A stretch of DNA of 64,000 nt from Kutzneria kofuensis (GTDB lineage Bacteria; Actinomycetota; Actinomycetes; Mycobacteriales; Pseudonocardiaceae), in the NCBI RefSeq assembly GCF_014203355.1, contig NZ_JACHIR010000001.1, positions 8,673,632-8,737,631 on the forward strand, written 5' to 3'. The translations under genes were made by a program, and so were the position numbers. Positions 27,183-36,303 of this stretch are shown piece after piece. How positions within the stretch are numbered: position 1 is the first letter of the stretch; every line of letters starts with the position of its first letter. The notes below the pieces were generated by a model that was not told the DNA's origin, made no database searches, and saw nothing but the letters and a program-made list of their open reading frames with translations.

Positions 27183-28550
27183 TACGACAACGACAGGTTG
27201 TAATCTAGGTCCGGACTCTGGTAGTTGATCTTGTTGTGTTGGCGGAGATGGTGGCGGACTGGTCGGCGAGCTTCGAGGCGTTTCTGGGCCGGTTCGCCGG
27301 CAGGTTCCCCCGAGTGGAGTCGCGGCGCCGGATGCGCTGGTATGTCAAGGGATTGCTCGCCGAGATCGAGCGGAAGAACGGGTGGACGCTGGCCGAGGCC
27401 GCCGGGGATGCGGGGCCGGAAGGCATGCAGCGGTTGCTGAACTTCTACGCGTGGGACACCGATGGCTTGCGTGACGACGTGCGTGCCGCGGTTGTGGAAC
27501 GCATCGGTGACGGTGAGCAGGGGGTGCTCATCGTCGACGAGACCGGCTTTCTGAAGAAGGGTGCCCACTCCGCAGGAGTCGCACGGCAGTACTCGGGCAC
27601 TGCCGGCCGGATCGAGAACTCGCAGATCGGGGTATTTCTGGCGTATGCCTCACCACGCGGTCGTGCGCTGATTGATCGGGAGTTGTATCTGCCCAAGGAC
27701 TGGACCGATGATCGTGACCGGTGCCGGGCGGCTGGCATTGATGACGAGGTGGAGTTCGCGACCAAACAGGTGCTGGCCCGCCGGATGATCGAGCGTGCGC
27801 TCGCGACGGAGGTGCCGTTCGGATGGGTGACCGCCGACGAGTTGTACGGGCAGGACACGAAGTTCCGGCTGTGGTTGGAGACCGTGGACGTCCCGCATGT
27901 GGTGGCGGTGCCCAAGTCGGCGATGGTGGTGTCGATGCACTTGGCCAAGGTCCGGGTTGCGCGGATGATTGCGGACGTCGCGGACGCAGATTGGCAGCGG
28001 CTCAGCTGCGGGGACGGAGTTCGTGGCCCTCGGGTGTCGGACTGGACGGCGGTGGAGATCCGGCCGTTGCGCCGGCGGGGTTGGGGGCACTGGCTGCTGG
28101 CTCGGCGTTCGGTCAGCGATCCGACCGACATCGCCTACTACGTGTGTTTCGGGCCTGCCGATACCAGCTTGGCGGAGCTGGTTCGTGTCGCGGGCAGCCG
28201 CTGGGCGATCGAGGAGTGTTTCCAGACGGCGAAGAACGAGACCGGTCTGGATCACTACCAGGCGCGGGGTTACCAGGCGTGGTACCGGCACGTCACGCTG
28301 TCGATGACGGCGTTGGCGTTCCTGGTGATCACACGGCCAACCGTTGAAAAGGGGGCTCCGTTGCTGGCGATGGTCAGACCGTGATCCCGTTGTCGGTCAA
28401 CGAGGTTCGCCGGTTATGGAACCGGGTCGTGGTCCGTTCCGCCCACACCGTCGATCACATCCTGCACTGGTCACGGTGGCGGTTGGTTAGCCAGGCCCGT
28501 GCCCGAGCTAGCCACCACCGGAGACAACATCACGACCTGTCGTTGTCGTA
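27183..28550 (+). mobile_element. IS701-family insertion sequence, 1,368 bp
   Basis: Near-perfect inverted repeats begin TACGACAACGACAGGT at 27183 and end with its complement at 28550. CTAA flanks both sides (27179-27182 and 28551-28554), matching the 4-bp YTAR duplication of IS701. The left CTAA includes the last base of the IS5-family element, so this element inserted after that one. Confidence 0.85.
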
Positions 28551-28554
28551 CTAA
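27236..28554 (+). pseudogene. IS701-family transposase with C-terminal frameshift
   Basis: The main frame of 382 residues has the DDE set: D in L-I-V-D-E-T-G-F, D in V-T-A-D-E-L-Y-G and E in R-W-A-I-E-E-C-F. At the run GAAAAGGGGG (about 28344-28353) the frame stops matching. Moving one base back yields E-K-G-G-S followed by I-P-L-S-V-N-E-V-R-R-L-W and ends in the right inverted repeat at 28554. As sequenced the product stops at 28384, lacking about 55 C-terminal residues. It could be a one-base deletion, a sequence error or a -1 slip. Confidence 0.8.
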
Positions 28555-29032
28555 CGGCGGCATCACGGAGGGGAGGTGGGCCTGACCACGCGCGGGGCTC
28601 TAGCAACGACACCTTGCCGCTCGACCTCAGGATCAAGATCCCGTGAACCGACAGGATCGTTTGCGGACCGGGTCTCCCGCCGCATGGCCGGATCTTGTCG
28701 GTCGGTGAGCCGGCTCGGTGTGGTGGTATCGCCGTGTGTCCACCTGACCGGGGGCGGCGGTGAGAAGGTCCTGCCCGCGAAGGCCTCGCCGCACGCAGTT
28801 TCGTGCAGCAACAGGCCGTGCTCGGCGGACATGACGTGACCGTCCCCGGCCCCGTCAAGATCTACATCAGCTGTTCGACCTCAGAACTGCCCGCCTAGAC
28901 GGGTTCACGGCCGCACCCCCGCCACCGGCCGGTCGGGGTCGTCTACCCTCAACGGCGGAGGTATGACAACTACCCGTTCGGGCCAGCGGTTGCCCGCTAG
29001 AGTGGCTGCTGTCCTGCATGCGCGGAGGGTGG
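28555..29032. other. Upstream region of locus B, no supported gene
   Basis: About 480 bases lie between the IS701-family element and the first gene of locus B. An open frame of 89 codons on the minus strand (28563-28832) lacks a ribosome-binding site and known motifs. The locus B promoter should be here but was not identified. Confidence 0.45.
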
Positions 29033-32000
29033 ATGTCTGAACGGCCAGAGCCTCCTCTGGAGCTGCGGGCAGCGCTGGCGTTCGGTTCGCCGCTGCGGGA
29101 CGGTCTCGAGTTGGTGCGCGGCCGGCACCGTGGTGCCACCGTAGTTCTCGGCTGGGGCGATGACTGTGAACAGGTCGTCCGGAAGGGCGACACCGTCAAC
29201 CAGCCGGTGACCGCGGACGCGATCAACCGCGCGGCCGGCGGCGACTTGGCCACCATCCTGGCCCCCTCGCTGGACCGCATCATCCGCAAGCACACGGAGC
29301 TTGCCGCCGACCCGTCCATCCCGACCGACCAATTCGGTTCGCGGCACAGTTCGGCTCAGCGGTACGCCAAGCAGACCGGCTGGCCGGTCGCCACGGTGAG
29401 CGAGGAGCGCAACGTCATCACGCTGTTCGTCCGTGACAGCGTCTACGAGCTGCGATCGCTGCCCGAGCTCCGAACCGCGATCGAGTACATCCGGAACTTA
29501 CTGCACTCGACCTACGCACTGATGCAGTCCGACATCCTCGTCACGGAGGAGGTGCGACGGTCCCGCCTGATCGAGGTCGAGGCCAAGCTGGCGAAGCTCG
29601 ACGGCCATCTGATCGAGTTCGGCGAGCACGGCGAGGACATCCGCGACGACTGCCGGAACATCGCGCGCCTACTGGGCATCGAGTGGGAGCCGACGGCCGC
29701 CCCGCCGCCGCCCGACCAGGGCCTGCGCGGACCGGCGATCCACGACATCGGACAGCGTACGGGGACCACGAACGACTTCTCCGGCACCGCCGGCACCGTC
29801 GTCCAGGCCGGCTCGATCGAGACGGTGAACATCTTCCCCGCGACGCCGGCGTTGCCGACTCCCCGTCAGCTCCCGCCGGCGACCACACCGTTCACCGACC
29901 GGGTGGCCGTGACGGAGGAGATCGTCGACCTGCTCACCGCCGAGAACGCCTCGACCTCGATCTGTGTGGTGGTCGGCGGCGTCGGCGTCGGCAAATCCGC
30001 GCTGCTGGCGCGCTGTGGCCATGATCTCCAGGACCGGTTCCCGGACGGTGTCCTGCACGCGGACCTGCGTGGCTTCCACCCCAGTGCACCGCCGGTGGAG
30101 CCGGTCGACGTGCTCGGGGGCTTCCTACGCGACCTGGGCCTGGCCGCCGACGCCATTCCGGCCGACCTCGACGGCATGGTGCGCCTCTACCGATCGCGGC
30201 TGCACGGCCGACGTGTGCTCGTCATCTTCGACAATGCTCGCGACGCCGACCAGGTCCGGCCGCTGTTGCCGGGCACGAATACCTGCCCCGTCCTGGCGGC
30301 CAGCCGCAACGCCATGACAAATCTCGTGGTGCGTGAAGGCGCGCACCGAGTCAGGCTGCCCGAGCTCGCGCCCGATGACGCGGTGCAGCTGCTGGCTGAG
30401 CTCACGGCGGCACCAGCCGGGTCGCAGCTGGCGGAGATGGCCGAGCTCTGCGCCGGCAACCCGCTCGCGCTGCGCATCGCAGGCAGCCAGGCGTACGGCT
30501 ATTCCGCCGAGGAACTGAAGGACTTCGTCGACGAGCTGCGGGCCGAGCGGCTTGAGGTGCTCAGCCTGCCCGATGACGACAACGCGTCGCTGCGGGCCGC
30601 GTTCTCGTTGTCCTACAAGGCGTTGCCCGCGAGCACTCAGCGTGCGTTCCGCCTGCTCGGGCTGTACCCGGGCGTGACCATCTCGACGGGTGCGGCCGAG
30701 GCGCTGTTCGGCGATCGCTGGGCGATCCGGGCGTTGGGCGACGCCCACCTGATCGAGCAGATCGGCCCACGCCGCTACCGACTGCACAGCCTCGGCCAAG
30801 CCTACGCCACTGAACGAGCGCTTGACTCCGAGCGGCCCGATGACCGTCGAGCGGCGCTGGCCAGGGTGGTGGACTGGTTCCGCCGCAACGCGGAGGCACA
30901 CGGCCCCACGCTCGACCCCTGGCATCCCCGCACCGCGGTCGCCACCGGTCGATCGGCCGACCGCGACCAGGCCCTCAAGTGGTTCGACGACGAACTGGTC
31001 AACTTCGCCACGGTGGCGCGGGTTGCCTCGGACGTCGGCGATCACGACGCGGCTTGGCGGTTCGCTCTGGCCTGCGCACCGTACTTCTTCAGCCGGAAAC
31101 CGTGGGCGACCTGGATCCTCGTGCAGGAGGCGGGTCTGGCCGCCGCCCGGGCGGCGAGTGAGCGAGACGGCGAAGCCTGGTTGTGCGACAGCCTCGCTGT
31201 GGCCTACCGCGAACAGCGGCGACACGACGACGCGGTACGGCACCTCGTGCTCGCGCTGGAGCTGTTCGAGGAAGCGGGAAATCCCCTCGGCACCGCCCAG
31301 AGCAGTCTGCACCTCGCCCAGACCTACCGTGAGCTGGGCGATCTCCCGCTGGCGGCGGATGCGGCGAACGCGGCGCTGGCGGCGTTCCGCACGGCAGGTT
31401 CGGCGCACGGCGAGGCCAGAGCCGAGAACCTGCTCGGCGGGATCGCGTCGGCCCGAGGCGAGCACTCGTCGGCGCTGGCCCACACCGAGCGGGCCATGAA
31501 GATCTTCGACGAGCAGGCCGACGAGCACGGATACTCCTGGGCGGTCAACAACCTGGGCCTGGTGCTGGCGAAGCTCGGTCGGTACGAACAGGCGGTGGAC
31601 GCGTTCACGGCCGCGCTACGGGTGCGGCAGCGCATAGACAGGTACGGCCTCGCCTTCACCTACGAGGGACTCGGCGACGTGCACCGGCAGCTGGGCTCAT
31701 CGGCCGAAGCGCGCCGGAACTGGCAGCATGCGCTGGAAATCTTCGACGTGGTCGGGGATCCGCGGGCCGAACGCCTCCGCACGCGGATCGAGGCACTCAC
31801 CGACGATCATGCTCCCGCCGACGCGACGGCAGCGTCTCGCAAGCTGCGCCACATGTCCGACGGGCTGGCCGCCGAGCTCGACCGGTCGAGCGGGGCTGGC
31901 CACGCCGGCGAGCATCACCTGAGCACTGGTCTGTACGTACGGCGGACCCGGCAGGCCGAGGTGATCGAACTCCTCCGGCCGGACAACTATCCCAAGCCGC

Positions 32001-35000
32001 TGCTGATCCACGGCAGTGCCGGCCAGGGCAAGAGCAGCCTGCTGTGGGCGCTCTACCAGGAGCTCGCGGCCGACACCACAACGCAGCCGTATCTGCTGAA
32101 CTCGCCGTGGCTGGCCTTCGGCGAGGCGCACGCGCCGTCAATCTCCACCGCAGAGCTGAGGCAGGCGGCCGAGCAGGCGCTGGCCGACGGCCGCGTCGCG
32201 GTGTTCCTGATCGATACGGTCGACCTGTTGCTGCACGACGACCTGCACGGCCGGGAGCTTGCCGACCTCTGCGAGACACTGACCGACGCCGGTGCTGAGG
32301 TGGTCCTCACCTCCCGTCCGGAAGAGGCGGAGCGGCTGCCGAAGCCGTCGTTCCGGCGGATCGGCCTCGCGTCGTACGACGAGGTGGAGTTGCCGCTGGC
32401 GGTGGCGAGCCATGTCGCCGCGTTCTGCCCGCGTTCAATGCCGGAGTCACTCGACGAGAAGGTCGGACTCATCGTCGGGGCGGTCGCGCGTGGCCTCGCG
32501 GTCAGCGAAGTCGTGCGGAACCCACTCACCCTTCGGCTGTTGTTCGAGTTGTACGCCGACGAGTTCCCGTTGCTGGAACACGACGTGTCCAGCCTGTACC
32601 AGGAGTACTGGCGACGTCGCGTAGAGACCGACAAGCGCAGCGAGGTGGCGCCTGGCGCGGGTCGGGATCTGTCCGCGTCGGTTGGCCATCTCGCCATCGC
32701 CCTGCTCGGGGCCGGTCGCATCGAGCGGAACGAGCAGCTGCTCCTCCAGTCGGCGGCGACCGTGGCCGCGGCGGCCACGGGGACCACGCACAAGGACGCG
32801 CTGGTCACCCTCAAGATCGATGTGGACCTGTTGGTCAGCCGCGGCGTCCTCATCCGGACCGAGCGCGGCATCCGGTTCTTCCACCAGACGGGCTTCGAGT
32901 ACGCGGCGGCGTTGGGGCTGCTGGTGCGGGACGGCGTTCGCGCGCTGGTCTTCCTGCGGGACCACGTGGACACCCAGCAGGACGATCTCTTCGTGGGCGC
33001 GATACTGGAGCAGCTGCTCATCGTCGCCCTTGACCGCGCCCCTCTCGCCGATGAGACCGCCGCGATCATCCGGGAGATGGCCGTGGCGGCTGGCCCGACG
33101 CTTCCTCGTGTCGCGCTGGCCGCGCTGGCCCACCGGCCACGGCTGATGGCGACCACCGAGCAGCTCCTCGACACCGTGAGCCTCACCGCGGTGCGGCGGT
33201 ACGTGCAGACCATGCCGACGGTCGCCGACGCCGACCCGCGACTACAGGTGACACTGCTGGGCCGGGCCTGGAAGCGTGGCGACGAAGTGCACGAGTCGGT
33301 GCTGGAGTCGTTAGAGCGTCTCGGCGGTCGCGACGCGTCCGGCGTGCGGGCCATGGTGGCCGAGCTCGGCTGCGTGGACGTCGCGCTCGGTCGCCGCGGT
33401 GAACCGGCCAAGGTCATCCAGTTGACGGCACGAGTGATAGTGGCCGCCGCGTCGGCCGATCCGGCCTGGGCGCGCCAGCAACTGCTCACCCTGTTCGACG
33501 ACATGATCCAGCGCAACACCCACCGTGCTGTCCCGCTGTACCTGATCGAGCTGATCGCCGACCGGTGGGCCGTGTTGGGCTCCGCGGAGGCTGCTCGTGA
33601 CATCCGGACGAGGATCGTCGAGGCACAGGGAACACGGGACGCGAGCGCCGGCGAGATGCGCAAGGCGCTCGGCCACATCGAAGCGCTGGCCTGGCGTGAC
33701 GACTTCGCGATGCGGGGCCGGTCGGACGAGTGGTGGTGGACGGCTGTCGAGGAGCTGTGCGAGCGGCTGGAGCACGACTTCTACGATGTGCTCGGCAACG
33801 CCCGCCTGCTCGCCGTCGCCGAACTGATCATCACCGACGTGCTTGGCCCGGAGCGGGCGGTCCGCACCGTCACCCGGCTCGCCGAGCTGACCGGTTCGGC
33901 TCCCTTCGCGCTCAACCGCAGCCTGTACGCGCCGTTGTTCGCCGCGTACGACGACGATGACGACAATCCGGTGGCACCGGTCGTCCCGATCCTGCTCAGC
34001 CACCTCGACGGGCTGCCCGCGCCGGGCAACAAGCCCGCGGAGGGTGCACCGCGCTGGGCCTACGTAGCCCGCCAGGCCCTGCACGACTCTGGTTCGGCCG
34101 CCGACCGGGTGGCGGCGCTGCTCGCCGACGTGCCGTCTGCGACGCACCTCGACAGCTGGCTGTTGGATGACCACCTGGCTGTGCTGCTCGTGCCAGCGGC
34201 GATTGGTGGCCATCCGGTCGCGGCGGCCGCGCTCGACCAGGTGTCGACCCGACCCGACCTGTTGTCGCCTATCGGGCAGAAGAACGTCAGCTACGACCTC
34301 GTCCGGCACCTGCCCAGCCGGCCCGATCTGGTGGCCTTGCTGATCGAGCTTTCCATCCTGCGAGTGTCGTCCACGCCGCTGTCCGAGGTGCTGGTCTCGC
34401 ACGACAATGCCCTGCTGGCCGAACTGCGCCGCGCATCGGTGCGGCTGTCGACGCTGCTCGACCGGCTGTTCGACGGCGGCGCGTCCGGGACGAAAGAGGC
34501 GGTGAGCCTGTGGCGACGGCTCTACCGGGCCGGCGTGGTACAGGTGTCGGACCTGGCAGCGCTGCAGAAGCGGCTCATCATGTGCCCGGATCCGGCGGCG
34601 CGCGGCAACATCCTTCAACTCGCCGTGGATGCCGCGCTCGCCGGAGAGTTGGACGGCCGCACCGTAGACGCCATGCTGCGTGGTCTGTTCCGGAAGGACG
34701 GCGGGAAGCGGACCATCACGTCGCCGGACGGAAGCCCGGCCGGACATGTGGCGACGACCGCCCGTGCAGTGTGGCTGCGCTTGGTTTGTATGGGCGATCC
34801 TACCGACGCAGTCGACGTGGACGAGGTCCTTGACATCGCCGCCGCCGCGCCGGCGACAACGGACAACCTCACGGTGCTCGGGCATCTGATCACCCGGCTC
34901 GCCGAACAGGGCTCTCCAGCCATCGCGACCCGAGTGCTGTTGCGTGTGGCCGAGACCGTGACCGCACTGGGTTTCTCGCGGAAGCAGGAGAACGGCGTCG

Positions 35001-35299
35001 CCAACAAGCTGCGCACGCCGATTCGGGCGATCTTCCGGCACTCCGCGCTCGCCGACCAGCGTGCGCTGCTGGCGCTGGCGCCGACCCTGCCCCGGACCCA
35101 CGCCCGGATCCTGGTGGCGGCGGCCGCGCAGGAACGCTTCTTCCTGCTCCGACCGGACCTGGCAGCGCTGCTGGCCCAGGACCTACCGGAGGGTGTGGCC
35201 CAGCAGATCCAGGACGACATGGCGGTGCGGTCGCGCACGGAGGGCACCGGCGCCATGCCACGGTTGCTGCGGCCACTCGCCGACGACCAGCAGGCGTGA
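29033..35299 (+). CDS. Giant DisA_N / NB-ARC / TPR / second P-loop STAND protein (locus B)
   Basis: The protein has 2,088 residues from ATG 29033, which follows GGAGGG closely; an ATG at 29018 lacks such a site. Residues about 10-140 match the DisA cyclase domain, including G-S-P-L-R-D-G-L, P-S-I-P-T-D-Q-F-G-S-R-H-S, G-W-P-V-A-T-V-S-E-E and I-T-L-F-V-R. The two catalytic motifs are D71-L-A (for D-G-A) and R104-H-S (for R-H-R). The helical linker of DisA also seems to be present. V-V-Q-A-G-S-I lies near 256-262. An NB-ARC domain follows: P-loop G-V-G-V-G-K-S near 317-323, Walker B V-L-V-I-F-D-N near 394-400, G-N-P-L-A-L. TPRs begin at S-R-K-P-W-A-T-W. A second NACHT-like P-loop, G-S-A-G-Q-G-K-S, is near 993-1000 with V-F-L-I-D-T-V-D after it. 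The last 800 residues are helical repeats. It is likely a large switch scaffold. Confidence 0.82.
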   Translation: MSERPEPPLELRAALAFGSPLRDGLELVRGRHRGATVVLGWGDDCEQVVRKGDTVNQPVTADAINRAAGGDLATILAPSLDRIIRKHTELAADPSIPTDQFGSRHSSAQRYAKQTGWPVATVSEERNVITLFVRDSVYELRSLPELRTAIEYIRNLLHSTYALMQSDILVTEEVRRSRLIEVEAKLAKLDGHLIEFGEHGEDIRDDCRNIARLLGIEWEPTAAPPPPDQGLRGPAIHDIGQRTGTTNDFSGTAGTVVQAGSIETVNIFPATPALPTPRQLPPATTPFTDRVAVTEEIVDLLTAENASTSICVVVGGVGVGKSALLARCGHDLQDRFPDGVLHADLRGFHPSAPPVEPVDVLGGFLRDLGLAADAIPADLDGMVRLYRSRLHGRRVLVIFDNARDADQVRPLLPGTNTCPVLAASRNAMTNLVVREGAHRVRLPELAPDDAVQLLAELTAAPAGSQLAEMAELCAGNPLALRIAGSQAYGYSAEELKDFVDELRAERLEVLSLPDDDNASLRAAFSLSYKALPASTQRAFRLLGLYPGVTISTGAAEALFGDRWAIRALGDAHLIEQIGPRRYRLHSLGQAYATERALDSERPDDRRAALARVVDWFRRNAEAHGPTLDPWHPRTAVATGRSADRDQALKWFDDELVNFATVARVASDVGDHDAAWRFALACAPYFFSRKPWATWILVQEAGLAAARAASERDGEAWLCDSLAVAYREQRRHDDAVRHLVLALELFEEAGNPLGTAQSSLHLAQTYRELGDLPLAADAANAALAAFRTAGSAHGEARAENLLGGIASARGEHSSALAHTERAMKIFDEQADEHGYSWAVNNLGLVLAKLGRYEQAVDAFTAALRVRQRIDRYGLAFTYEGLGDVHRQLGSSAEARRNWQHALEIFDVVGDPRAERLRTRIEALTDDHAPADATAASRKLRHMSDGLAAELDRSSGAGHAGEHHLSTGLYVRRTRQAEVIELLRPDNYPKPLLIHGSAGQGKSSLLWALYQELAADTTTQPYLLNSPWLAFGEAHAPSISTAELRQAAEQALADGRVAVFLIDTVDLLLHDDLHGRELADLCETLTDAGAEVVLTSRPEEAERLPKPSFRRIGLASYDEVELPLAVASHVAAFCPRSMPESLDEKVGLIVGAVARGLAVSEVVRNPLTLRLLFELYADEFPLLEHDVSSLYQEYWRRRVETDKRSEVAPGAGRDLSASVGHLAIALLGAGRIERNEQLLLQSAATVAAAATGTTHKDALVTLKIDVDLLVSRGVLIRTERGIRFFHQTGFEYAAALGLLVRDGVRALVFLRDHVDTQQDDLFVGAILEQLLIVALDRAPLADETAAIIREMAVAAGPTLPRVALAALAHRPRLMATTEQLLDTVSLTAVRRYVQTMPTVADADPRLQVTLLGRAWKRGDEVHESVLESLERLGGRDASGVRAMVAELGCVDVALGRRGEPAKVIQLTARVIVAAASADPAWARQQLLTLFDDMIQRNTHRAVPLYLIELIADRWAVLGSAEAARDIRTRIVEAQGTRDASAGEMRKALGHIEALAWRDDFAMRGRSDEWWWTAVEELCERLEHDFYDVLGNARLLAVAELIITDVLGPERAVRTVTRLAELTGSAPFALNRSLYAPLFAAYDDDDDNPVAPVVPILLSHLDGLPAPGNKPAEGAPRWAYVARQALHDSGSAADRVAALLADVPSATHLDSWLLDDHLAVLLVPAAIGGHPVAAAALDQVSTRPDLLSPIGQKNVSYDLVRHLPSRPDLVALLIELSILRVSSTPLSEVLVSHDNALLAELRRASVRLSTLLDRLFDGGASGTKEAVSLWRRLYRAGVVQVSDLAALQKRLIMCPDPAARGNILQLAVDAALAGELDGRTVDAMLRGLFRKDGGKRTITSPDGSPAGHVATTARAVWLRLVCMGDPTDAVDVDEVLDIAAAAPATTDNLTVLGHLITRLAEQGSPAIATRVLLRVAETVTALGFSRKQENGVANKLRTPIRAIFRHSALADQRALLALAPTLPRTHARILVAAAAQERFFLLRPDLAALLAQDLPEGVAQQIQDDMAVRSRTEGTGAMPRLLRPLADDQQA

Positions 35300-36303
35300 C
35301 CCTGGCGGGGAACACCCAAACGCCATGGCATCTCACCCTGAAAGCAGGTAGACGCCCGGGTCGTGCTCCGCAGAATCGGACCATGGCCGTGACCTACCGC
35401 AGACCACCGACGGACACTCCGCCGCCGCGGCCCGGTGTCAGGCTTCGGCGCACGTGCCGCCGCTGCCGATCCGTGCACGACCTCGAGATCGCCCGCCCTG
35501 ATCTCGTGGTGATCCGGACTGGTGAGAAAACGTGCCCGGAGTGCGCCCCGACGAGCGTGGCACGGAGCGCGGAAGCGAAGTCCGCCTTCGTCAAGGCGTC
35601 GTGGGTCGTGACCGACGACAGGCAGCCGCAATGGCAGGTTTGGCGGGACAAGGGCGACGGTGACGTCGACTACGTGCCGGTCGGTCCGCCGGACGTAGAC
35701 CCTGAACCGGGAGGAGTCGATCCGGCCGCTTGGCGTGACTTCGCCCGCGATCTCGGTGACACTGACTTCAAGTTGCTCAAGCAGCGCTGGCGGCCGGATC
35801 ACTGCGCCGCGATCGACGAGCTGGCTGCGGCCCTCGACGTGATGTGGTCCCTTGTCGGCTCGTCCGGCCGGATCGTCGTCAGACTGGCCGGGCTGTCCAG
35901 CACCGTCGTCGCCGCAGTCACCCAGGCCGTGACCGCGGCATCGGCTTCCGACGCGTTGCTGCCCATCGCCACGCTCGGCCGCTCGCTCAGAGCGCTCGGC
36001 ACCCTGGCCTGCGCGAGTACTGCCGATATCGCGTCGTGCTTGTCGGCCCGTCGGCTGTTCGGCACCCTCCCGGCCACGCCCGAACCGGGGATCGCCGAGG
36101 TCCTGGCCGGGCCATACATGGTCGACGCGCTCACCCGCATGATCGCCGCGCTGCCGGTCAGTGAGATGGCACCGCCGCCCGTATTGCCGGCCGGCAAGAT
36201 GCCGACCGAGCCGTTGAGCCAACCCGCCGAGACCCTCCGAATGATCGAGGTTGGCACCAGCGGACCGCCAGCCGGCCCGGCGGTGTTCGGCACGCAGCCG
36301 TGA
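35296..36303 (+). CDS. Zinc-ribbon protein of unknown function (locus B)
   Basis: GTG 35296 overlaps the TGA of the preceding giant gene; an internal ATG at 35383 is an alternative start. From GTG the protein has 335 residues. Near the N-terminus C54-R-R-C57 and C80-P-E-C83 form a treble-clef or zinc-ribbon pair. Residues about 150-280 are A- and L-rich helices, and the tail is proline-rich. There is no signal peptide or catalytic motif. Its position in a tight overlap chain between the STAND giant and the E2-E1-JAB protein suggests a subunit or adaptor of the locus. The family was not recognised. Confidence 0.75.
   Translation: MTLAGNTQTPWHLTLKAGRRPGRAPQNRTMAVTYRRPPTDTPPPRPGVRLRRTCRRCRSVHDLEIARPDLVVIRTGEKTCPECAPTSVARSAEAKSAFVKASWVVTDDRQPQWQVWRDKGDGDVDYVPVGPPDVDPEPGGVDPAAWRDFARDLGDTDFKLLKQRWRPDHCAAIDELAAALDVMWSLVGSSGRIVVRLAGLSSTVVAAVTQAVTAASASDALLPIATLGRSLRALGTLACASTADIASCLSARRLFGTLPATPEPGIAEVLAGPYMVDALTRMIAALPVSEMAPPPVLPAGKMPTEPLSQPAETLRMIEVGTSGPPAGPAVFGTQP

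Noticed and set aside
28563..28832. An 89-codon minus-strand frame upstream of locus B
   Set aside because: No start signal or known domain; composition is compatible with chance in high-GC DNA.
21328..35299. Calling the DisA_N proteins active c-di-AMP synthases
   Set aside because: The third basic residue of R-H-R and the glycine of D-G-A are changed in both; activity cannot be claimed from sequence.
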